Assembly: GCA_903841915.1 (NCBI GenBank)
Contig: CAIMKO010000506.1
Coordinates: 1-16,087, forward strand
From: an uncultured Chitinophagaceae bacterium
GTDB lineage: Bacteria; Bacteroidota; Bacteroidia; Chitinophagales; Chitinophagaceae
Direction: 5' to 3'
Length of the DNA stretch: 16,087 bases
Positions within the stretch are counted from its first letter, which is position 1. Each line of letters starts with the position of its first letter. Made by a program: the position numbers and the translations under genes. The notes beneath the pieces were generated by a model that made no database searches, had not been told where the DNA came from, and saw only the letters and a list, made by a program, of their open reading frames with translations. Below, one piece after another: positions 7,579 to 13,374 of the stretch.

Positions 7579-8052
7579 TCAGATTCCGTCTGTTACAACA
7601 ACGTTACGGCTGTAACTTTCATCCAAAGAAATGAAAGTTTCTGTTCTTTCTATTCCTTTAATGTTTTGCAATTTATCGTGCAGCACATGTCGCAGCTGCT
7701 GTATGTCTTTACAAACGATTTCAGCAAACATGCTGTAATTACCGGTAGTATAATTCAATCGTACAATTTCCGGGATCTTCTTTAATTCTTTGGCTACGGA
7801 ATCGTACAATGAGCTTTTTTCTAAATAAATTCCGATAAACGCAATTACATCATAGCCCAAAGATTTTAAATCAACCGATAATTTCCTACCTTTAACTACT
7901 TTCTGCTCTTCGAGTTTTTTGATGCGGACATGAATTGTTCCGCCGGAAACAAATAATTTTTTGCCCAAATCAGCATAAGAGATTTCGGCATTTTCCATCA
8001 TCTCCTGGATGATCTGGAAATCAAGTTTGTCAAGATTTAATTTAGCCGCCAT
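7579..8052 (-). CDS. Lrp/AsnC-family transcriptional regulator
   Basis: A 157-residue protein of standard family length. An N-terminal helix-turn-helix (LDKLDFQIIQEMMENAEISYADLGKKL, then VSGGTIHVRIKKLEEQKVV; about 5-55) is followed by a RAM/AsnC ligand-binding domain (about 65-150) with the conserved GNYSMFAEIVCKD strand. Lrp/AsnC proteins form dimers to octamers, sense amino acids, and bind repeated sites on one face of DNA. Three operator-like palindromes at exact 31-bp spacing lie directly upstream, so autoregulation is likely. The Wzz and O-antigen-ligase-like genes follow at 30 bp, implying surface polysaccharide genes are in the same unit. The divergent neighbour is the unusual tRNA-like RNA. 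The effector amino acid cannot be predicted. Confidence 0.92.
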   Translation of the reverse strand: MAAKLNLDKLDFQIIQEMMENAEISYADLGKKLFVSGGTIHVRIKKLEEQKVVKGRKLSVDLKSLGYDVIAFIGIYLEKSSLYDSVAKELKKIPEIVRLNYTTGNYSMFAEIVCKDIQQLRHVLHDKLQNIKGIERTETFISLDESYSRNVVVTDGI

Positions 8053-8065
8053 TTTTTATTGATTT

Positions 8066-8142
8066 TTGAATAATATTCAATATTAATACATTTTATTTGA
8101 TAAATATCTATTTTTTAGAAAATTTATTTAAATATTATTCAA
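8066..8142. promoter_or_regulatory. Phased Lrp-type operator array
   Basis: A perfect 15-bp palindrome TTGAATAATATTCAA (8066-8080) is matched at 14 of 15 positions by the inverse of 8128-8142. A weaker site (TTGATAAATATCTAT, 8097-8111, 10 of 15) lies midway. The centres are 8073, 8104 and 8135, exactly 31 bp or about three helical turns apart, as expected for a multimeric Lrp/AsnC protein on one DNA face. The proximal site overlaps a TAATATTG -7-like box (8078-8085, minus strand) of the Lrp gene. The distal site is about 65 bp upstream of the predicted start of the divergent RNA. Confidence 0.65.
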
Positions 8143-8163
8143 CAATACTGCTATTACCCTAAT

Positions 8164-8194
8164 TTTGGTCTATCAACAAGAATGAATAGTTCTT
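8164..8194 (+). promoter_or_regulatory. Promoter of the tRNA-like RNA
   Basis: TTTG (8164-8167) is followed after 19 bases by TAGTTCTT (8187-8194), which approximates TAnnTTTG. The predicted start, about 5-7 bases on, falls at 8199-8201, the first base of the RNA's closing stem. This agreement supports the call although the -7 box has one or two mismatches. Confidence 0.5.
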
Positions 8195-8198
8195 TATA

Positions 8199-8361
8199 CT
8201 GTGGGGTGATGAAACTTTTGGCAGACATGCCCTCTCGTCTCGGGGGTGAGGAATCCAGGATAAACGTAGCATAGAGCCTTTCGCAAGAAAGACCGGGGTT
8301 GACCACCGGACTTTGTACTACAGCTAACTTCCTCGTGTAGGTTCGACTCCTACCCCTACAG
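8199..8361 (+). ncRNA. tRNA-Leu-like structured RNA with a large variable-arm insert
   Basis: Both ends look like a tRNA. TGTGGGG (8200-8206) pairs with CCCTACA (8354-8360), extendable by C8199-G8361. A D-arm-like ATG/CAT stem (8209-8211, 8226-8228) encloses a 14-base loop with GG, as in tRNA-Leu. A textbook T arm follows: GTAGG, TTCGACT, CCTAC (8337-8353). The anticodon-position stem CCCTC/GGGGG (8230-8234, 8242-8246) has loop TCGTCTC, with C instead of U at position 33. Between it and the T arm lie 90 bases that fold by eye: GAGGAA/TTCCTC closing stem (8248-8253, 8329-8334), GTAG/CTAC, ATAGAG/CTTTGT, a CTTTC-GCAA-GAAAG tetraloop hairpin (8278-8291), and a CCGGGG/CCaCCGG hairpin (8293-8309). 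No CCA is encoded. It has its own promoter and terminator. It resembles no ordinary tRNA, tmRNA or RNase P; a decayed or intron-bearing tRNA cannot be excluded. Confidence 0.6.
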
Positions 8362-8380
8362 CTTCTTATTTCGGTGTTTT

Positions 8381-8419
8381 AAGGCCTTTGAAGTTTTTAC
8401 TTCGAGGGCTTTGTTATTT
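8381..8419 (+). terminator. Terminator of the tRNA-like RNA
   Basis: AAGGCCTTTGAAG (8381-8393) pairs over 13 positions, including three G-T pairs, with CTTCGAGGGCTTT (8400-8412) around a 6-base loop, followed by the T-rich GTTATTT. It lies 20 bases after the tRNA-like 3' end. Its tail overlaps the TTTG of the trmB promoter. Confidence 0.75.
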
Positions 8420-8439
8420 AAAAGCCTGCCTTACTTTTG
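8410..8439 (+). promoter_or_regulatory. trmB: Promoter of trmB, probably leaderless
   Basis: TTTG (8410-8413), an 18-base spacer and TACTTTTG (8432-8439), a perfect TAnnTTTG, form a good Bacteroidota promoter. The expected start, 5-7 bases on, coincides with the ATG at 8447, so the transcript would have almost no leader. Confidence 0.6.
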
Positions 8440-8446
8440 ATGCTTT

Positions 8447-9151
8447 ATGGGACATAAGAAATTAATCCGCTTCGAAGCCATCAAAACCTTTTCCAACGTT
8501 TTAGAACATCCTGTTTGGATGAAAGGAAAATGGAAGGAATATTTTAAAAATGATAACCCTATCACCCTTGAACTGGCTTGCGGAAAAGGCGAATATGCTA
8601 TTGGCCTAGGCAAATTATATCCGGAAAGAAATTTCATTGGAATTGATATTAAAGGTAACCGTATCTGGCGTGGCGCAAAAACAGCTATCGATGAAGGCTT
8701 ACACAATATTGGTTTTGTCCGGACAATCATTGACCAGTTAACGGATTATTTTGAAAAAGATGAAGTCAGTGAAATATGGATCACATTTCCTGACCCTCAA
8801 TTGCGCTTCTCCAAAGCAAAAAAACGATTAACACATCCTAAGTTCTTACGAGTGTATCAACAGATCATGCAAAAAGACGGTTTGATCCATCTAAAAACGG
8901 ATAGCCCGGATCTGTACCAGTTTACCAAAACGGTCATCAACTTATTTGAATTAGAATTGTTACAGGATACAGATGATGTTTATGCTGCTCCCGAAATTTC
9001 ACAGGAACTCTCCATCAAAACATATTACGAGAGTTTAGATATTGCAAAAAGCAACCGTATTCATTATTTGCAGTTCAGGATAAACAAAGATCTGCCAAAA
9101 GAAAAAGACGAAATTTTAAAACAACTGATCAGTGAGCATGCAATTGATTGA
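8447..9151 (+). CDS. trmB: tRNA (guanine-N7-)-methyltransferase
   Basis: A 234-residue SAM-dependent methyltransferase that should make m7G46 in the variable loop of tRNAs. The SAM-binding motif is LELACGKGEY (41-50) followed by the acidic FIGIDIKGNRIWRGAKTA. The TrmB-specific block is WITFPDPQLRFSKAKKRLTHP (111-131), a Bacteroidota variant of the classical DPWPKKRH motif. HLKTDSPDLYQF (148-159) completes the active-site region. Its length is normal for the family. The stop overlaps the next small gene, so these are probably co-transcribed. It is adjacent to the tRNA-like RNA but has its own promoter just after that RNA's terminator. The proximity is suggestive, since TrmB acts on the tRNA variable region, but may be chance. 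Confidence 0.95.
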   Translation: MGHKKLIRFEAIKTFSNVLEHPVWMKGKWKEYFKNDNPITLELACGKGEYAIGLGKLYPERNFIGIDIKGNRIWRGAKTAIDEGLHNIGFVRTIIDQLTDYFEKDEVSEIWITFPDPQLRFSKAKKRLTHPKFLRVYQQIMQKDGLIHLKTDSPDLYQFTKTVINLFELELLQDTDDVYAAPEISQELSIKTYYESLDIAKSNRIHYLQFRINKDLPKEKDEILKQLISEHAID

Positions 9152-9323
9152 AGGAGAAGATTTTTATTACGACAGTGAACACTATATGGTGCTCACTGAA
9201 AAATATCATTTAGAGAAAGGCTTCTGCTGTGGCCACGGCTGCAGACATTGTCCCTATGATCATGAAAATGTTCCGGAACCCAAAAGATCAGAAATATCCC
9301 TAACCCCTAAAGGGGAATTATAA
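9138..9323 (+). CDS. DUF5522 small cysteine-rich protein
   Basis: A 61-residue protein counted from ATG 9138. A GTG at 9132 would add two residues; ATG was chosen as the stronger codon. The core GFCCGHGCRHCPYDHENV (28-45) carries four cysteines and two histidines in the compact arrangement typical of DUF5522, perhaps a metal or Fe-S site. No function is established. It overlaps the end of trmB by 14 bases, implying coupled translation. Its last residues, SLTPKGEL, are encoded by a copy of a palindromic genomic repeat (9298-9319), so the C-terminus is probably an acquired extension. Family call is good; role unknown. Confidence 0.8.
   Translation: MQLIEGEDFYYDSEHYMVLTEKYHLEKGFCCGHGCRHCPYDHENVPEPKRSEISLTPKGEL
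9298..9319 (+). repeat. Palindromic repeat, copy 1
   Basis: The core AACCCCTAAAGGGGAATT, preceded by CCCT, differs at one base over 22 from the copy at 13974-13995 and recurs inverted at 14071-14093. It contains the short palindrome CCCCT-AA-AGGGG and supplies the last codons of the DUF5522 gene. Confidence 0.7.
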
Positions 9324-9358
9324 CAAAACCCATAATTTTAAATAAACGATCTTATCCT

Positions 9359-9739
9359 TTGTCTTCAAAGAAATTAGCTTCCAAAATAACTCAACCAACG
9401 ATCAAAAAAGAGAATTCTTTTTTTGAAGATGTCTATGATGTGGTGCGGCAAATTCCAAAAGGCCGGGTAACTTCTTATGGCGCCATTGCCGCTTACCTCG
9501 GAACTAAGATGAGTGCCAGAATGGTTGGCTGGGCCATGAATGCTTCTTTTCAGATCACTCCCAAGGTACCCGCACACAGAGTGGTTAACAGAAACGGCAT
9601 GCTCAGCGGCAAAGCGCATTTTGGAACACCCACATTAATGCAGGAATTACTGGAAAAAGAAAAGATCAAGATCGAAAATGACAGCATCATTGACTTCGCG
9701 AAAAAATTCTGGGACCCTGCCAAAGAATTAGCATTATAA
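9359..9739 (+). CDS. Alkyltransferase-like protein (MGMT fold, no active-site cysteine)
   Basis: A 126-residue protein matching the DNA-binding domain of O6-alkylguanine-DNA alkyltransferases: FFEDVYDVVRQIPKGRVTSYGAIAAYLGTKMSARMVGWAMN (helix-turn-helix with the arginine finger) and then the active-site segment VPAHRVVNRNG. Active enzymes have P-C-H-R; here the cysteine is alanine (PAHR), so it cannot accept an alkyl group. Alkyltransferase-like proteins of this kind bind O6-alkylguanine and flip it out, flagging the lesion for nucleotide excision repair. The start is taken as TTG 9359; no ATG precedes the conserved domain in frame, so the exact start is uncertain. It lies between DUF5522 (35 bp) and the aminotransferase (11 bp), probably in one operon. 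Confidence 0.87.
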   Translation: MSSKKLASKITQPTIKKENSFFEDVYDVVRQIPKGRVTSYGAIAAYLGTKMSARMVGWAMNASFQITPKVPAHRVVNRNGMLSGKAHFGTPTLMQELLEKEKIKIENDSIIDFAKKFWDPAKELAL

Positions 9740-9750
9740 AAAATAATCGA

Positions 9751-10572
9751 ATGAATGATCTGAAAGTCATCATCAACGGTTCTATCATCAATAAGCGTGA
9801 TGCTGTTCTACACATCAGCGATCTGTCTATTGAAAGAGGCTATGCCGTATTTGATTATTTTAAAACGGTAAATGGCAAACCGATCTTTTGGGAAGATAAC
9901 CTGGACCGATTTTTTTACAGTGCAAATTGCATGCGTTTAAAGATCGAAGAAAGCAGAGAAGAATTAAAAGAATTGATTTTGCAGTTGATGAATGCAAATA
10001 AAATTGCCGATTCAGGAATCAAACTATTGCTTACCGGTGGTTATTCAAATGATGGCTACAGTATTTCAAAACCCAATTTGATTATCACACAGCAGCAGCA
10101 AAAAAGAAATGAAGCAGCAGAGTTGAATGGCCTGAGATTGGCTACTTATGAATACCAACGTCAATTGCCACATGTAAAAACGATCGATTATTTAATGGGC
10201 ATCCTTACACAGCCTTATGTGAAAGAGAAAAAAGCGGATGATATTTTATACAAACAAAATGATACTATAACTGAATGTCCGCGATCCAATATTTTTATTG
10301 TTACAAAAGATGAAAGAATACTCACGCCCGAAAAAAATGTTCTGCATGGCATCACCAGAAAACATGTCTTGCAAATTGCTGCGAAAGAATTTAAAATAGA
10401 AACAAGAGAAATCACGGTTGATGAATTATACAATGCCCAAGAAGTTTTCGTTACCAGCACGTCCAAAAATATAACACCCATTTTATCTGTTGATGAAATA
10501 AGTTATCGCCCGGCACTCGGCAGAATCACAAGGTACCTGCAATTAAAATTGAATAGGATGATCTACGAATAA
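9751..10572 (+). CDS. Class IV PLP-dependent aminotransferase
   Basis: A 273-residue fold-type IV PLP enzyme, the family of branched-chain and D-amino acid aminotransferases and aminodeoxychorismate lyase. The N-terminal ISDLSIERGYAVFDYFKTVNGKPIFWEDNLDRF matches the family start. The PLP-binding lysine is probably K143 in HVKTIDYLMG. The cofactor-side TITECPRSNIFIV includes E175. A C-terminal EVFVTSTSKNITPI matches the phosphate-binding strand. The protein is shorter than typical IlvE (about 300-360), which favours a D-amino-acid-aminotransferase-like or PabC-like member; the substrate cannot be decided. It follows the alkyltransferase-like gene by 11 bp. Its 3' end overlaps the convergent DUF420 gene by 10 bp with no terminator between them. 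Confidence 0.88.
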   Translation: MNDLKVIINGSIINKRDAVLHISDLSIERGYAVFDYFKTVNGKPIFWEDNLDRFFYSANCMRLKIEESREELKELILQLMNANKIADSGIKLLLTGGYSNDGYSISKPNLIITQQQQKRNEAAELNGLRLATYEYQRQLPHVKTIDYLMGILTQPYVKEKKADDILYKQNDTITECPRSNIFIVTKDERILTPEKNVLHGITRKHVLQIAAKEFKIETREITVDELYNAQEVFVTSTSKNITPILSVDEISYRPALGRITRYLQLKLNRMIYE

Positions 10573-11105
10573 TAAGGACTGATCATCAAATACACCACCG
10601 GCCCCGTCACCGCCACATAAAACCATAAAGGCCAGGTGTACTTCGCTAATTTTTTATGCGATGCGAATTCCGCCGTCAATGCGCGGTAAGCCGTGTATAA
10701 AATAAATGGCAAAATGATTGCCGCTAAAATAATATGTGTGAAGAGAATGACGAGGTATACAATTTTAATGGTTCCTGTTCCGCCAAACTTTGTTTCTCCT
10801 GCCAGCAAATGATGGGCAATATAACTCACCAAAAAAACAACCGATAAGATCAGCGCAGTAAACATCAGTTTCTTGTGCAGGAGGTAATTTTTATTTTTTA
10901 CTGCGATCAATGCAGCAACCAATAGCACAGCGATCACAGAATTAATGATTGCATTGGCGGTTGCAAATAGGTGAACATTAAAACCAAGATCAAGATTCAA
11001 TTTAAATCTGCTTAGTAACACCACAGCTGCAAATACCACAAAGGAAAATATGCCGATCAAAATTTTTGCCTGCTTATCGTTTTTTTGAATACTCGCTTGT
11101 AACAT
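10563..11105 (-). CDS. DUF420 membrane protein, CtaM-like oxidase assembly factor
   Basis: A 180-residue protein with five predicted membrane helices (about 15-35, 43-66, 78-100, 115-140, 155-176). Histidines cluster near the helix ends: HLFATANAIINS, NYLLHKKLMF and YIAHHLLAG. This matches the DUF420 family, whose Gram-positive member CtaM is needed for a functional aa3 oxidase. It is the last gene of the oxidase cluster here, downstream of the SCO copper chaperone, as expected for a cytochrome oxidase maturation factor. Its exact step (heme or copper handling) is not established. A 213-base gap with an inverted-repeat element separates it from SCO. Its stop lies inside the last codons of the convergent aminotransferase gene. 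Confidence 0.83.
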   Translation of the reverse strand: MLQASIQKNDKQAKILIGIFSFVVFAAVVLLSRFKLNLDLGFNVHLFATANAIINSVIAVLLVAALIAVKNKNYLLHKKLMFTALILSVVFLVSYIAHHLLAGETKFGGTGTIKIVYLVILFTHIILAAIILPFILYTAYRALTAEFASHKKLAKYTWPLWFYVAVTGPVVYLMISPYYS

Positions 11106-11136
11106 AAAGTCTATTATATTTTAGAATGTTTTATTT

Positions 11137-11309
11137 TTTCACACAAAGCAACAAAGGATTTAAACTTACTTTTCTGCAATTCTTCCGGTTTTTGCAAGCA
11201 CATTTCTGTTTGCTTTTTAAGTCACAAAGGAAAATTCTTCGGATTTTATCTCACAACATCAATTGAAAACACTTTGTGCCCTTTGCCCTCTTTGTTCCTT
11301 TGTGTGAAA
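11137..11309. repeat. 173-bp element with 20-bp terminal inverted repeats
   Basis: The left arm TTTCACACAAAGCAACAAAG (from 11137) and the inverse of the right arm (ending 11309) match at 19 of 20 bases. Smaller internal pieces of the same ACAAAGG/CTTTGTG theme recur (near 11222 and 11270-11300). There is no reading frame of note. It fills most of the gap between the SCO and DUF420 genes. It could be a non-autonomous mobile element or a long-range RNA stem in the oxidase transcript. No target duplication was evident. Confidence 0.55.
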
Positions 11310-11318
11310 CCTTCTTGT

Positions 11319-12131
11319 TTATTTTTCTTTATTTTTATACAATACCACTACAAAAACAATAACCATCAAAACTATGATTGCCCATAACCACTTTAAACCG
11401 ATGATCTCTGTAAATACGGCACTGGGTTGCTTTCTGTCTTTCTCCAACATCAATAACCCGATATCTCTTGCCAATTGTTTTAAGGAAGTACTGTCACGAT
11501 CCAATCCATCATAATAACCGCGAACAACCATATCTCTGTCAATTAAAACAAAGCGGCTGGTATGCACAAAATCAGGGCTGATGGGCTCCACACTAAATTT
11601 ATCTACTTTCAATTCTTCAAAAGCAAAACGATAAATAGAATCTCTTTTACCGGTGAGCAACCAATAATTATCCGGATTCACATTGAAACGATCTGCATAC
11701 TCTTTTAAGACTGTAACAGAATCTCTTTCCGGGTCGATACTCATAGAAACAAACTGGACAATGGATGTATCAATTTTGTTGCGAACATCCCCGCCTTTTA
11801 TAAATGATTGCTGCAATCTGACCATATTGCTTGTTAAATGCGGACAAATACTTCTGCAGCTTGTAAAAAAGAAATCGAGTACAATGATCTTTCCCTGTTT
11901 GCTATATAAATTAACTGTATCGCCGGATTGATTGATCAATTCAATGTCGGAAGTCTTATGCCAGATACTATCCTGCATTTCTTTTCCATTGCGAACGGTT
12001 GTGATCACACTATCCAATAAAAATTTTCTGGGCATCACCACCGCTTTCTCGCTAAAGGTTTGGAGGATCAGATAACAGACCAGCGGTAATAAGACCGCGA
12101 TCATCAATGCCAACAATGCTTTTTTGCTCAT
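11319..12131 (-). CDS. SCO1/SenC/PrrC-family copper chaperone
   Basis: A 270-residue thioredoxin-fold protein anchored by an N-terminal membrane helix (about 5-24), with a second helix at the C-terminus (about 248-266), which is unusual for simple SCO1 proteins. The copper site is complete: CRSIC (C92 and C96) after FFFTS, and H190 in PDFVHTSRFVLID. SCO proteins deliver copper or reduce thiols for the CuA centre of cytochrome c oxidase subunit II in the periplasm. It lies downstream of the oxidase subunit genes on the same strand, consistent with oxidase assembly. A strong terminator hairpin ends only 14 bases before its start codon, so it must rely on read-through or an upstream internal promoter. 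Confidence 0.92.
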   Translation of the reverse strand: MSKKALLALMIAVLLPLVCYLILQTFSEKAVVMPRKFLLDSVITTVRNGKEMQDSIWHKTSDIELINQSGDTVNLYSKQGKIIVLDFFFTSCRSICPHLTSNMVRLQQSFIKGGDVRNKIDTSIVQFVSMSIDPERDSVTVLKEYADRFNVNPDNYWLLTGKRDSIYRFAFEELKVDKFSVEPISPDFVHTSRFVLIDRDMVVRGYYDGLDRDSTSLKQLARDIGLLMLEKDRKQPSAVFTEIIGLKWLWAIIVLMVIVFVVVLYKNKEK

Positions 12132-12144
12132 AATATCATTTCAT

Positions 12145-12172
12145 AAAAAAACCATCGCCACAAGCGATGGTT
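12145..12172 (-). terminator. Terminator/attenuator between coxD and SCO
   Basis: AACCATCGC (12150-12158) and GCGATGGTT (12164-12172) form a perfect 9-bp stem with a 5-base loop. On the minus strand it is followed by a run of seven T (12145-12151). It has all marks of a rho-independent terminator. The SCO start codon lies about 14 bases further on. Confidence 0.85.
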
Positions 12173-12207
12173 AATTATTATTTTAATGAAAAGAAAACTT
12201 CAAAAAA

Positions 12208-12636
12208 TTACTCCACCGCTTTTTTCTTTTCTTCTGCTTTGATCTCTTTCGTTTCTTCTTTCTTTTCAGCTTTTTTAGTGCTCAATTCTTTTTTGTACGG
12301 ATCGTACGTGTTTTTTAAATGCTTGAAAGAATTGCCTTCATATAAAAATGCAGTGATAAACCAAACGAATAATAGTAAAGGTACAACGATTGTCATGATA
12401 AGGTTCTTTACCTCATGTTTTAAGTGCATGAAATAACCAACAATGTAAAATGCTTTTGCCAGCATCAAAATAACAATAGCTCCTTTGATGGCTAATCTCA
12501 ACCCGCCATTTTCCATTCCCATCATCGCAAAACCTAATGCCAGTTCAATTACGGTCAACACCGATAAGATGATGGTTACTTTAATTACTTCTTTTGTTCC
12601 GCCGCCATGATGTTCGGCATCTACTGTATGTTCCAT
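12208..12636 (-). CDS. Cytochrome c oxidase subunit IV family protein
   Basis: A 142-residue small oxidase subunit. After a histidine-rich N-terminus (MEHTVDAEHHGGGTKEV) it has three membrane helices (about 17-40, 49-70, 78-98) with the family segment LMLAKAFYIVGYFMHLKHE, and then a highly charged Lys/Glu tail (about 110-142). The first two-thirds match the COX4 prokaryotic type found in Bacteroidota and Proteobacteria oxidase clusters. The tail is low-complexity and probably disordered. It follows the second coxC-type gene by 35 bp and is followed by a terminator. It is thought to help assemble or stabilise the oxidase rather than bind cofactors. Confidence 0.87.
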   Translation of the reverse strand: MEHTVDAEHHGGGTKEVIKVTIILSVLTVIELALGFAMMGMENGGLRLAIKGAIVILMLAKAFYIVGYFMHLKHEVKNLIMTIVVPLLLFVWFITAFLYEGNSFKHLKNTYDPYKKELSTKKAEKKEETKEIKAEEKKKAVE

Positions 12637-12671
12637 GTTATTATATTAATGTCTGTGAATGATTGTTTGAT

Positions 12672-13352
12672 TTAGATCAGGTAGAAACAAGTAAATACAA
12701 ATACCCAAACCAGATCTACAAAGTGCCAGTATAAGCCCGCTTTCTCGATCATTAAATAATGACCGCGCTTTTCAAATTTATCGGTGAGTGTCATGATCAG
12801 CATTATTATATTGATGATCACACCACTGAAAACGTGAAAGCCATGGAACCCTGTTATAGTAAAAAAGAAATTAGTAAAGTTTGTGGTTGATTGTGTTCCA
12901 TCCGCATTTAAAAATGGATTCCTGCCCCACCATGCGCCTTCATGAAATAAGTGATTCCATTCCCATGCCTGACAGCTTAAGAAAGCAGCACCTCCCAAAA
13001 TGGTCAATATCAAATTGATGACCACCTTATTCTTATTCATTTGCTGACCCGCCTGTACCGCCAATACCATTGTTACGGAACTGATGATCAGGATAAATGT
13101 CATGATACTTACAAACACCAGGGGTGCGTTTGCATTTTCGCTTGCAAAAGGATAGGATCTAAAAACTTCATTGGGATTGGGCCATCCGTTTGTTGCAAAA
13201 CGGGTTGTGCCATAAGCGATCAGAAATGCACCGAAAGTGAAAGCATCACTCATCAAAAAATACCACATCATTAATTTTCCATACTCTACTTTGAAGGGGC
13301 TCTTGCCTCCGCTCCATAATTTTTCCGGTACCGCAGTTGTTGTAGTTGACAT
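12672..13352 (-). CDS. Cytochrome c oxidase subunit III (second copy)
   Basis: A 226-residue membrane protein of the COX3 family. It shows MMWYFLMSDAFTFGAFLIAY in the first helices, the internal GFHGFHVFSGV motif (about 167-177) and the C-terminal GLYWHFVDLVWVFVFTCFYL. About five helices are seen, without the first two of seven-helix mitochondrial COX3, as is usual in bacterial short forms. Subunit III stabilises the catalytic subunit and sits near the proton entry and oxygen path. It is the longer of two tandem COX3-family genes, 76 bp after the first, and a TAAATTTG box lies just upstream, so it may also be transcribed separately. Confidence 0.93.
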   Translation of the reverse strand: MSTTTTAVPEKLWSGGKSPFKVEYGKLMMWYFLMSDAFTFGAFLIAYGTTRFATNGWPNPNEVFRSYPFASENANAPLVFVSIMTFILIISSVTMVLAVQAGQQMNKNKVVINLILTILGGAAFLSCQAWEWNHLFHEGAWWGRNPFLNADGTQSTTNFTNFFFTITGFHGFHVFSGVIINIIMLIMTLTDKFEKRGHYLMIEKAGLYWHFVDLVWVFVFTCFYLI

Positions 13353-13374
13353 ATTCGTTGTTAGGTTATGTTCG

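Noticed and set aside
8230..8246. Assigning an anticodon (for example GTC or CTC)
   Set aside because: The best 5-bp stem gives a loop without U33. Shifting the frame to restore U33 breaks the stem, so no decoding identity is supported.
8248..8334. Group I intron in a tRNA, or RNase P RNA because of GAGGAA
   Set aside because: The insert is far smaller than any known group I intron and lies after the anticodon-position stem, not in the anticodon loop. Only a few bases match the RNase P GAGGAAAGTCC motif, and the other conserved regions are missing.
8199..8361. tmRNA (ssrA), partly because GCT AAC TTC CTC GTG TAG (8323-8340) could be read as a tag
   Set aside because: The RNA is about 163 nt, less than half of a normal tmRNA. 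It has a D-like stem and an anticodon-like stem, the tag would not end in the usual ALAA-type signal, and it would run into the T arm.
8431..8730. Minus-strand frame of 99 codons opposite trmB
   Set aside because: It is antisense to the conserved SAM-binding region of trmB and has no recognisable motifs.
11106..11318. A small gene or riboswitch between SCO and DUF420
   Set aside because: No plausible reading frame or known aptamer motif was seen; the inverted-repeat element explains most of the region.
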